DNA of 64,000 nt from Dipteronia dyeriana (taxonomy: Eukaryota; Streptophyta; Magnoliopsida; Sapindales; Sapindaceae), in the NCBI GenBank assembly GCA_032871835.1, contig CM065296.1, forward strand, positions 50,435,288 to 50,499,287, in the 5' to 3' direction. The notes under the pieces were generated by a model. It ran no database searches, was not told the origin of the DNA, and saw only the letters and a program-made list of their open reading frames with translations. Position numbers and translations under genes: made by a program. Below are positions 45,056-54,892 of this stretch, in pieces (within the stretch, counting starts at the first letter, position 1; each line of letters starts with the position of its first letter).

Positions 45056-46400
45056 AACCTTATCCACTTGCTGATCACGTGATTTTTAAGGGCAAACTCG
45101 ACTTTCACACCCAATTGGTGCTCTATCCTTCAAACACTATAAATATACCACCTTATTGGTCATTAAACATATCTTCCAATATATTCTCTTAGAGAGAACC
45201 AACCTAACACCTTCTCTTATTCTCCAACACCATGTCAAGAGATAGAGGAGCTTCAAAGACTTCGTCCATGGATGCCTTACCACCACCACCTCTAAACTTC
45301 CTCTATCCATCTTTAAAGTAGATCCAAGGAGAAAAGAGAGAAAAACGAAATAAAGATCTTGGTTATCTCTAAACTCTTCTCTTTGTTTTATTTTCTATTT
45401 CTTTTATTTGTAATCCCCATTAGGGAATACTTGTAAGCCAACACTTGAGCTTCTTATATCTGGTATTTAGTTAGATTTGACTTGAATCTTGACTCTATTC
45501 TTTGAGCTTAATGATATATCTCTTTTTTCTCGACATGTATGTTGGTGCATGAGTAAAAAATTATATGTTTGCATAAGTGAGACTTTAGATTAAAACAATG
45601 ATGTAGTGTAACTTACTATAAACAAATGATGTAGTGTAAAGTAGAGTCTCACTCTCGTTTGCATGTTGGTGACGAAAGGGAATCAATATGTATGGATTGA
45701 TTTGAGTGAAAGAGCGCATCTATGTTCCGGTTGTTTAACTGTGAATGGTTCTTGATTGTTAACTCTTGAATAGAGAAACTTGATTTATGCATGCTTATGC
45801 TAAATTAGGTTGTTTGGTGTATTGTTCTTCTGCTTAATGAGTCTTTGACCAAAGAGACAATTGCTTACTCCAGTTGAGTGATGAGAAAATGATTCGTAAT
45901 AATAGATGATTTGGTTTCGGAATTCCTTAATCAAGAGAACTAGTCCTTGAATTAGTGTTGAATGGTGCTTGAATGTTTATAATTAACATGACTAGCTTGT
46001 AGAACTTATGTACCTATTGTAACCACTATCTTGCATCTCTCCAAGCCACATTTATTTCGTAGCTTTGGTGTTTTGCCTTTAGTAGTAGACTAATTTATAT
46101 TTCTTTATAGTGTAATTGATTTACATGTAGTTAGATTTAGAAAGGCAAGCATCCGGTTACATTTCTATCCTTAGTATAATTTAATTTAGTTTATTTTTAA
46201 TCACACCTTACATACCATCCACATTATACATACACTTCATGCACACCATTCTCACTACTTCCATGTTCTATTCACATCGCTTTTAATAACACTTTAGCCA
46301 GAGATAGTTAGATGGATACCACCTCTATGTGGGAACAACCCTTGCTTACTTGTTATACTAGTCCATTGACTCGTTGCATTCGTGAGGTATATTTGATTAG
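45056..46400 (+). other. Unassigned flank, promoter-like start, old LTR candidate
   Basis: Once contiguous with 10725-11763. CTATAAATATA near 45138 is followed by a leader with a 29-codon frame (MSRDRGASKTSSMDALPPPP, 45231). The leader resembles, in inverted orientation, the flank left of C. The far end (46310-46395) has GTGGGAACAACCC-type sequence, reminiscent of gypsy (Athila-like) LTR ends. No gene was recognised in the rest. Confidence 0.35.
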
Positions 46401-47299
46401 TGTTATATGTATTTTTTGTCAGCATGACAAGTCATCAAAAGTCAATCAGTCAACGAGAGGGATATTGGCCAATGACATGTCATCGAGAAAATTATAATGG
46501 AATTTATTAACGTATGCGCCAAGTAAAGTTTTCAAATAATAACGTATGCGCCAAGTAAAGTTGTCAAATAAAATAAGCCTTAATAAACGAAGATCCTGCT
46601 CGCCAAGAATCTCTACTCAGCGAAGTCTACTCGGCCAAAACAGGAAATATAACCTTATCGGGACACGCCGTATCAAGCGAAGATTCACTCAAATACTGAA
46701 TTTTGGAATCATACTCCAATAAGGAAATATCTCTATTTCCTCTAATATCAGAGAATTCTAATTAGGAAGAAACTCATAGCTTCCAGGAGGATAAACATCA
46801 AACGGAAAATAAGTTCTAAACGGACTATATTACTAGAATCCTACAAAGATTCTAATCAATGAATCCACCACTCGTACGACAATAACTAGGGCAACCCTAG
46901 ATCGAACCATATAAATACAGCCATGTATTCATTATAACAGGGAAGGAAGGTCATCATCAACAATTTACGCTTAAATGAAAATGATGAGCAATCATATGAG
47001 AGAAAAGCGAGTATTGAGTGTTGTAATTATTCTATTCATAGTGGATCTCTTCTTGCCGTCACCGGCACCATTGATGTTTCCCCGTCTTGGGGTTTTACCA
47101 TGTAAAACATGTGTTGTGTTTGATTTATTCTTTATTTCCCACTCTTCTACATTATAATTCTCAAATACAAACAAATCGTATCGCATCCACACAGAATGAA
47201 GCTTTGATTATTCAACCCTTGATTGGTCAAAGCTTTGATCTGTCTACGTATTAATGTTTGGCGGTTGACTTTTCAACAATCCAAAAATCACCATCAACA
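46401..47299 (+). repeat. 5' LTR of F (899 bp)
   Basis: Begins TGTTATATGTATT and ends CCATCAACA. TATAAATA at 46910-46917. Highly similar to 52115-52981. Confidence 0.92.
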
Positions 47300-47301
47300 A
47301 T

Positions 47302-47320
47302 TGGCGCTAGAGGAAGGGGG
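47302..47320 (+). other. Primer-binding site of F
   Basis: TGGCGCTAGAGGAAGGGGG starts two bases after the LTR, as in B and H. The tRNA is not assigned. Confidence 0.65.
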
Positions 47321-47621
47321 ACAAAACTCAACTTCAAGGAACCCTCATGAACAGACTACAAAAGGAATTTCGATGTGGATTCTACATCTGAAACACCATA
47401 ACAAACGACCATTCGAAGCGCTAGGGGGTGGATCATCAACAGTACCTGCAGTAGGAAGCACAGTCATGAAAAAATTCAGAGGTATGATAATGAAAGAGCA
47501 ATTCTCATAAAGCTTGAAGGTACCTACAATCAATCCGAGGAATTGCTCTCCCATTCCGACAACTCACAATGCAAAAGACGTCGCAAGTCGCAGAGCATCT
47601 GACCTTTAGGTACTAAAGTGA
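47321..47621 (+). other. Leader region of F
   Basis: No homology to gag recognised. Open frames here are short and unsupported. Confidence 0.4.
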
Positions 47622-48145
47622 GTATAACTCTCTCTACAGAACTCGGAACCTTAAACCGTAAAAACTACGGGAAACTAGACCTCCAGACCTTTCCAAGCAT
47701 ATATGGTCCAAAACCTATTTTGATTCGTACATTTTTTAGTGGCCCCCGCAACGCTACAATGAGCAACTCACGGAGGATTTTCTGATATGACCATCGAGCG
47801 CCTAAACAGTCATATCTCCCTCCAAAGAAATCGGATTCATGAGCCATAAAAGCTTCTGGAAACTAGACATCTAAAGGTTTCCAATTATATATGATTAGTA
47901 GCCCAGTTCAGTCTGACCAATATTTAGTGGCTCCCGCAATATTGAAGAAGACAGATTGAGTACAGATTTCTGATCTGACTATCAAGTACTAAAAAAGGCA
48001 TATCTCTCTCTATGAATGTCGAAATCACAAACCGTGAATTTTTCTGCAAACTAGATGCATGTATCTTTCAGAGGATATAAGATTCATAACACAATTCGTT
48101 CCGAGGAATATTTGATGACTTCCGGAACATTAGAATCCAGCAAAA
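47622..48145 (+). repeat. Three diverged 188-bp tandem units
   Basis: Units start near 47622, 47811 and 47999 (CATATCTCTCTC-like). Each repeats AAACTAGAC, TTTCCA, TTTAGTGGC(C/T)CC and TTCTGAT(C/A)TGAC at matching offsets. The third is incomplete. Confidence 0.7.
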
Positions 48146-48189
48146 GAGGAAAAAAAACATAAAATCGATTCTTGGCTAAAGTTTACTCG

Positions 48190-49135
48190 GCTCTTCATTA
48201 CCAACAAGTCCAACAACAAAGGATCCGAGAGTTAGTAAGATCTGCTCAAACTAGGATCCAAAGCGATGCCGAATAAAGATTCGAGTTTTAGTACGATCTG
48301 CTCAAACTAGGATCCAAAGCGAAGTCGAGTAAGGATCCGAGCGTTAGTAAGATCCGCTCAAACTAGGATCCAAAGCGAAGCCGAGCAAGGATCTGTACAA
48401 TTAGAAAGATCCTCCCAAAGTGGGATCCAAGCAAAGCTGAGCAAGGATCCAAGCGTTAGTAAGAACCGCTCAAAGTGGGATCCAAGTGAAGCCGAGCAAG
48501 GATCCGAGCGTTAGTAAAATCCGCCCAAAGTGGGATCCAAGCAAAGCCGAGCAAGGATCCGAACGATTAGAAAGATCCGTCCAAAGTGGGATCCAAGCAA
48601 AATCGAGCAAGGATCCGAGCATTAGTAAGAACCGCTCAAAGTGGGATCCAAGCAAAGCCGAGCAAGGATCCGAGCGTTAGTAAGATCCACCCAAAGTGGG
48701 TTCCAAGCAAAGCCGAGCAAGGATCCGAGCAAGGATCCGAGCATCAGTAAGATCCGCTCAAACTAAGATCCAATGCGAAGCTGAGCAAGGATTCGAGCGT
48801 TAGTAAGATCCGTCCAAAGTGGGATCCAAGCAAAGCCGAGCAAGGATCCGAACGATTAGAAAGATTCGCCCAAAGTGGGATCCAAGTAAAACCGAGCAAG
48901 GATCCGAGCGTTAGTAAGAACCGTTCAAAGTGGGATCCAAGCGAAGCCGAGCAAGGATCCGAGCGTTAGTAAGATCCACCCAAAGTGGGATCCAAGCGAA
49001 GCCGAGCAAGGATCTGAGTGTTAGTAAGATCTGCTCAAACTAAGATCCAAAACGAAGCCGAGCAAGGATCCGAGCGTTAGAAAGATCCGTCCAAAATGGG
49101 ATCCAAGCAAAGCCGAGAGAAGATCCAAGCATCTA
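48190..49135 (+). repeat. Tandem array of about sixteen 55-bp units
   Basis: Units begin GGATCCGAGCGTTAGTAAGA and end AAGCCGAGCAA. Starts lie at 48221, 48279, 48335, 48391, 48446, 48500, 48555, 48611, 48666, 48733, 48789, 48844, 48900, 48955, 49010 and 49066. Variant units recur in the same order every five units (48500-48788, then 48789-49065). Open frames over it are by-products. Confidence 0.92.
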
Positions 49136-49457
49136 TAGTTAAAAAAAGGAATCTAACATCTTGATCAGACAGGTCAGGAAAACTCCAAACAGTAATCACA
49201 TTCATCAATTACCGGGTGACAACACGTACACTGGGCCAAAGAACCTGTTCGAAAAGAATCTAGTCGGTAAAGGATAGTATCTAGTCGAAGAAAGACGGAA
49301 CCTGTTCGGCCAAAATCATAGTCATCCAAAGATAGAACCTGGTCGATTAAAGTTCCTAATCAATCAAAGATTTGATTTGTCAAAAATTCCAACCAAAATT
49401 AACGGTCTATTTTCAACCCAAGTAAAGGGTCGGGACACCAACCAAATCAATTACAGA
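49136..49457 (+). other. Spacer between arrays in F
   Basis: Degenerate phrases of CTAGTCG and CTGTTCGG type, with nothing coding seen. Confidence 0.4.
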
Positions 49458-49735
49458 GCGAGGATCCGAGCGTTAGTAAGATCCGCTCAAAGTAGGATCC
49501 AAGCGAAGCCGAGAGCAAGGATCCGAGCGTTAGTAAGATCCGCTCAAAGTGAGATCCGAGCAAAGCCGAGAGATAGGATCTGAGCGTTAGTAAGGTCCGC
49601 TCAAACTGGGATCCGAGCTCGGATCCGAGCTCGAATCCCAGCGTTAGTAAGAACCGCCTAAAGATTAAAGGATTCGAGTGTCAATATGAACCGCTCAAAG
49701 ATAAAAGGATCCAAGCGAAGCTAAACAACGTTAAA
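49458..49735 (+). repeat. Second, shorter 55-bp array of F
   Basis: Five decaying units related to 48190-49135 (GGATCCGAGCGTTAGTAAGATCCGC). It includes a local GGATCCGAGCTC duplication near 49602-49630. Confidence 0.82.
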
Positions 49736-50779
49736 ATGGGTCTTAGATTCACCCGAATAGGCGAGAAGATCTCGGCACCAAAAAAAAAGATGGAACTAGA
49801 ATGGAAGTCGGAGTATAAGACAAAAGCATGTAGATCAATCACAACCTCTCAGCACATACAAAAAGTTGAATAGCAACAGACTAATAAAGTCTTGGTGGTT
49901 TGATCAAAAGGTGGTTTGATTAAAAGATTTCTCGCAGCCATCACTTCTTGCAAAAAAAAAAAAAGGAATTAGATGGATCGTTGCAATTCGTGGAAGGTCT
50001 TTATGGAATGTTTGACGATATTCGAAGCATCACAACTCTAGATCAAAGATGGAAACACCCACCAACACAGTTAAAGGTAAAATCTAGTTTATTGTCTAAT
50101 TATTTGATGTCTAGCGGATGTGTCAGAATACTCTAGACTACACGGCCGAATAACGATAACGATGAGGTAAAGGATTGTGAAACACTTTCTTCACCCTTAT
50201 TTATCTAGATTTCTTATTATGCTTTCAACATAGTATGCAACGCATATAGCTTTTGCATGTTTCTCCTAATATTAGACCATGCATGCATATGCTGTCATAG
50301 TATGATTATTTATTACATAATAGATCTTACACACAATGCATACAATGTGGTTTTTATACAAAGCACCATGCATGAAGGATTCATGAGTACAGTATCCCGA
50401 ACAACGGTCATCACTAATAACATGCATTGATCCAACTATTTTTGTTCGGCATTATTAAAGCATATAGTTGTGCAAATGTTACTCACATGTTTAAATAGAT
50501 GATGAAAATTTTAGTACAAAAATTGAGCTTAGTCTTAATACGCACAAAAAGAGTTTTATCTCGGTGCATAGACAGGAGCTCCTCAATAAGCATTTAGCGT
50601 CTATAGTAAAAAAAATGGTCTATGAGAGACCTGCACTACAAAAAAAATGGGGGAAGACAAAAACAGAAGAAATCTTCGCAAGTGCAATAAACTTGAAGAT
50701 GACTGTCCACAACGACACAACAAAAAAAGCTAAAGGGGCCAAAATCTTCACCAACAAAGGCCTCCAAAAAATGTCAGCA
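49736..50779 (+). other. Non-coding stretch of F
   Basis: AT-rich with an A-run at 49951 and no recognised gene. The frames at 49948 and 50564 have no family resemblance that I can see. Confidence 0.4.
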
Positions 50780-51190
50780 TATGATAATAAGAACATATGA
50801 TAAAGACATGATAAGAATCATATGATAATAAGAACGTATGATAATGACATGATAATAAGAACATGTCAATAACTCGGGCGCTGTGAAACTGCGAATGACG
50901 GATGGAAGGTGTCCGAAAGGGGCTGAGAAGCTAAAGTAGCATGCTCGCTGAGTCGATTAGGTGCAAATACACCTATTGGCTAAAAAAGGCAAACTCGAGG
51001 CACCAGGTTACCTAGAAATCTGCGCAGGGCGCCATCGTTGAAAAACCCTGGCGAGATGTGCAGCTGTGTTGGTTGGTATACACTACCCCAACGATTCGGC
51101 AAACCCCTGTAACAAACAAAACCGGGAGACGTCCTTGGTGACTTGTGTAGGGACCTGGGTGTATGATCGTGGTGAGCCTCGATGGAACAC
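50780..51190 (+). ncRNA. Candidate structured RNA module of F
   Basis: Colinear with 26880-27230 in H. Stems are GCTA-AAG-TAGC (50930-50940), TAGGTG...CACCTA (50958-50975) and GTTGG-TT-GGTA...TACC-CCAAC (51068-51092). The paired bases differ from H but still pair. AACGATTCGGCAAACCCC follows, as in H and G. ATGATAATAAGAACAT repeats precede it in F and H. Confidence 0.5.
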
Positions 51191-51194
51191 TTGG

Positions 51195-51560
51195 GTAAAA
51201 GCTGACTAGTTTAATAAGACACTTGGATTAGTCTAAAGATGATCAGTTTAATAAGATACTTGATCATTCTTAAAGCAAAACTGGTCAGTTTAATAAGATA
51301 CTGGATTAGTTTAAAGATGATCAGTTTAATAAGATACTTGATCATTCTTGAAGCAAAGCTAACCAATTTAATAACACTTGGATCAGTCTAAAGATGAACA
51401 GTTTAATAAAATACTTGATCATTCTTAAAGCAAAGTTGACCGGTTTAATAACACTTGGATCAGTCTAAAGATGATCAGTTTAATGAGATACTTGATCATT
51501 CTCAAAGCCATCATTCTTGAAGCCAAATTGATCAGTTTAATAATATACTTGATCAAAGGT
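51195..51560 (+). repeat. TTTAATAAGATACTTGG array of F
   Basis: About nine copies of CAGTTTAATAAGATACTTGATC-like sequence alternate with GGATTAGTCTAAAGATGAT and ATTCTTAAAGCAAA spacers. It is the counterpart of the arrays in H and G. Confidence 0.85.
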
Positions 51561-52100
51561 ACAAAGCTTCAATGGGTGAGTGCATGTAGAAGCAGTAAGC
51601 TTTAAAAAAGAAAGCACTTCCCGTCAGAGAGCCATAAAAAAATAAAATAAAAAATCAGAAGCCGATCACTTAAAAAATGACGAATCATTTGGTGATCAGA
51701 CATGGTCCGATCAGACCAAGTGCAAGTTCATCTCACATAAAGTATCAAAAGGCATCTTAGTGACTTGATCTATATCTTGAAGACACTGAGGTTTAAAAAT
51801 GTATCTCAGCAATACAACTTGTCTTGAAGATTATCAAGGTAGGACATCGACTAGTTAAAAAAAAAGATGGTCGGGAAATATCCTGAGCAGAGAGCCAGGA
51901 CACCGACTGGTCCATCTACAAGGGAGCAAAAAGTCAAGGAGTCCGAGACTGACTAGTTTAATAAGACGATCAGTTTGAAAAAGAAGAGGCGATCAGTTTA
52001 ATAAGATACTTGGTTGGGTTAAAGCAATAAGTTCGGAAGAATAAAAAAATCAAAACTATTCAAATCCCCTTCGTCAAGTAATCAAGAACTCATCTCGTGG
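51561..52100 (+). other. 3' untranslated part of F with one B-type hairpin unit
   Basis: No coding seen. 51866-51913 is a single copy of B's array unit (GGTCGG ... CCGACTGG). TTTAATAAGATACTTGG recurs near 51990, and the sequence to 52100 matches 9025-9132 of B. Confidence 0.7.
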
Positions 52101-52114
52101 ATTTGAGGGGGTAT
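52101..52114 (+). other. Polypurine tract of F
   Basis: ATTTGAGGGGGTAT directly precedes the 3' LTR. Confidence 0.75.
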
Positions 52115-52981
52115 TGTTATATGTATTTTTTATCAGCATGACACATCATCAAAAGTCAACCAGTCAATGAGAGGGATATTGGCCAACGACATGTCATTGA
52201 GAAAATTGATATGGAAGTTATAAATGTATGCGCCAAGTAAAGTTGTCAAATAAAAGAAGTCTTAATAAACGAAGATTCTGCTCGCCAAGAATCTCTACTC
52301 AGCGAAGTCTACTCGGCCAAAACAGGAAATATAACCTTATCGGGACACGCCGTATCAAGCGAAGATTCACTCAAATACTGAATCTTGGGATCATACTCCA
52401 ATAAGGAAATATCCCTATTTCCTCTAATATCAGAGAATTCTAATCAGGAAGAAACTCATAGCTTCCAGGAGGATAAACATCAAACGGAAAATAATTTCTA
52501 AACGGACTATATTACTAGAATCCTACAAAGATTCTAATCAATGAATCCACCACTCGTACGACAATAACTAGGGCAACCCTAGATCGAACCATATAAATAT
52601 AGCCATGTATTCATTATAACAGGGAAGGATGGTCATCATCAACAATTTACGCTTAGATGAAAAGGATGAGCAATCATATGAGAGAAAAGCAAGTATTGAG
52701 TGTTGAAATTATTCTATTCATAGTGGATCTCTTCTCGCCGTCACCGGCACCGTGGATGTTTCCCCGTCTTGGGGTTTTACTACGTAAAACATGTGTTGTG
52801 TTTGATTTATTCTTTATTTCCCACTCTTCTACATTATAATTATCAAATACAAACAAATCGTATTGCATCCACACAGAATGAAGCTTTGATTATTCAACCC
52901 TTAACTGGTCAAAGCTTTGATCTGTCTACGTATTAATGTTTGGTGGTTGACTTTTCAACAATCCAAAAATCATCGTCAACA
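52115..52981 (+). repeat. 3' LTR of F (867 bp)
   Basis: Begins TGTTATATGTATT and ends CATCGTCAACA. TATAAATA at 52592-52599. It differs from the 5' LTR mainly by scattered substitutions and small indels. Confidence 0.92.
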
Positions 52982-53046
52982 GTTAGAAAATATCTTTTTT
53001 GACGGGTGTCGACGATCGTTCGATCACAAGTAAAGCAAGCTGGCAA

Positions 53047-53781
53047 TCAAGCCACGATAAAAGCTTTTGTCCATTTGCCACTAGCATCCTTGCTTAGCTT
53101 CAATGTGGTACTTATGGGTGTATCATAATGTTTGGTCTTCTTAAGGCCAAACTTCTTCAATAGGTTCTTTACATACTTAGCTTGGGATATAAAAATCCCA
53201 TCATGCATTTGTTTAATTTGCAAACCAATGTAGTAATTCAATTTCCCCACCATACTCATCTCAAACTCATGAGACATGACATCAACATATTGTTGGACTT
53301 TTGACTCGTTGGTGGATCTAAACACTATGTCATCAACATAAATTTGAGCTATGAAGATCTCATCTTTCTTGCTCTTGAAGAATGGTGTTTTGTCGACACT
53401 CATTCTAGAGTAGTCATTGTCGATAAGAAATTGAGTGAGGTGCTTATACCAAGTCCTCGGTGCTTGTTTCAACCCATATAAACCCTTCTTGAGGCGATAG
53501 ACATGATTGAGGTGGTGTGGATCCATAAATCTCTTGGGTTGCTCAACAAACACTTCCTTATGCAAGAAACCATTAAGGAAGGCACTCTTAACATCCCTTT
53601 GGTGTAATTTGAACTTGTACACCCAAGAAATGGACAAGAGAAACCATACAGACACAAGACAGGAAACGGTAGCAAAAGTGTCATCAAAATCAATACACTC
53701 AATTTGAGAGTATCTTTGTGCCACGAGTCTAGCCTTGGCGTGCACAATGTTGTCATCTTCATCCGATTTATTCCTAAACAC
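53047..53781 (-). pseudogene. Reverse transcriptase of element E
   Basis: A 244-codon open stretch. KARLVAQRYSQIECIDFDDTFA (residues 16-37), RDVKSAFLNG (62-71), LKKGLYGLKQAPRTWY (97-112), catalytic YVDD (148-151, 53329-53340) and FEMSMVGKLNYYIGLQIKQ cover most of RT. Shortly after DASGK the frame shifts. The shifted frame reads RGLIASLLYL, the usual start of the next conserved block, before E ends at F. The domain is nearly complete, but RNase H is gone. Confidence 0.88.
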
Positions 53782-54253
53782 TCATTCGGTGTCTATGACA
53801 TCAGTGTTATTAGGTATATAAATTAGAGTCCAAACCTCATTTCTTTCAAATTGGTTTAGCTCTTCTTGTATTGCAAGAACCCAAAACTCAGCATTCAAGG
53901 TATCATTGACCTTCTTGGGCTCAACTAGGTAGATGTAACAAGTATAGCTAATTGATGCATAGTCCTAACATCTTTATCGACATCTCCAATAATATCATCT
54001 TTGTTATGAAGATGTCTAACCCAAGGAATGGGTTCATTAGGGTCCAAATGTGGATCTCTATCAAAAGGTTGAATGATCTCTTCATCTATGTTTGACTTCA
54101 CATCACTTGAAGTCTCACCTCTTTCTCCAATGAAGAATCATGAACAACATTAACATCCTCATCATAATCAATAGTCTTAAACCTATAATCATCTATGACA
54201 ACATTAGATGATTCCATGACACTTCGAGTCTTCAAATTGAATACTCTATAGGT
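53782..54253 (-). pseudogene. Integrase/RT linker of element E (broken)
   Basis: Acidic, low-complexity phrases typical of the long Sirevirus linker, with stops near 53783, 54134 and 54256. No catalytic motif. Confidence 0.6.
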
Positions 54254-54892
54254 CTAACTATTTAGTGCATAGCTAATAAAAATTCCCTCATCACTCTTAA
54301 CATCAAACTTGCCAAGTTGATCACGGTCATTAAGAATGTAGCATTTGCTTCCAAAAGAGTGGAAGTAGCTAACATTTGGCTTTCTACCCTTCCATAATTC
54401 ACAGAAGGTTTGCCTAGTATCGAGCCTTAGGAAGATTCCAATTCCAATGTTGCAAGCTGTATTGACGGCTTCGGCCCAAAGGTTCATAGGGATATTGTTG
54501 CTAAGCAATAACACATGGGCCATCTCTTTTATGGCAATATTCTTCCTCTTAACAACCCCATTTTGTTCAGGTGTTCTAGGAGTCCAAAACTCATGGGAAA
54601 TGCCTACACTATTACAATAGTTTTCAGAAAAAACATTTTCAAATTCTCTCCCACGATCACTCTTAATTCTCTTAATACTTTTAATATGAGAATCTTTCTT
54701 ATTTTGAATTTTAATACAAAACATCTTGAATTTCTCAAAGGCTTTCGATTTCTCTCTAAGAAAATAGGTCGAAGTAAACCTAGAGAAATTATCAACACAA
54801 AAAAAAATGTATCTCTTACCATCGAGTCTTTGGGTTTGCATAGGACCCATGATGTCCATGTGAAGAAGCTCTAATGGCTCCTTTGTGGTGAG
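54254..54892 (-). pseudogene. Integrase of element E, cut by D, catalytic Glu changed
   Basis: Starts inside the region before the core (KEPLELLHMDIMGPM, first Asp). It continues through FCVDNFSRFTSTYFL and SDRGREFEN (second Asp). At the third motif it reads EQNGVVKRKN, where the catalytic Glu of the family (VVERKN) is Lys (codon 54548-54550). The C-terminal core (PMNLWAEAVNTACNIGIGIFLR, LWKGRKPNVSYFHSFGSKCYILN) is open. The zinc-binding N-terminus is separated by D and lies outside the window. Confidence 0.88.

Larger units (their letters stand above)
46401..52981 (+). mobile_element. Non-coding gypsy-derived element F (LARD-like)
   Basis: LTRs of 899 and 867 bp (TGTTATATG to CAACA), a primer site and a polypurine tract enclose about 4.8 kb with no recognisable gag or pol. 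Flanks ATTAG (46396-46400) and GTTAG (52982-52986) match at four of five bases. The internal region holds three kinds of tandem repeat plus the structured module shared with H and G. LTRs and 3' end resemble B. It would depend on proteins from an autonomous relative. Confidence 0.88.
52987..54892 (-). mobile_element. Sirevirus-like Ty1/copia remnant E
   Basis: A minus-strand integrase and RT are present without gag, RNase H or LTRs. F bounds it on the left and D interrupts it on the right. The FEMSMVGKLNYYIGLQIKQ phrase is typical of the SIRE/Maximus group, so E is a different lineage from A, C and D. Confidence 0.85.

Noticed and set aside
48486..49583. Open frames across the 55-bp array (Ser/Lys-rich repeats)
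   Set aside because: The frames come from a period that avoids stops by chance. The array is in a non-coding element and units vary freely.
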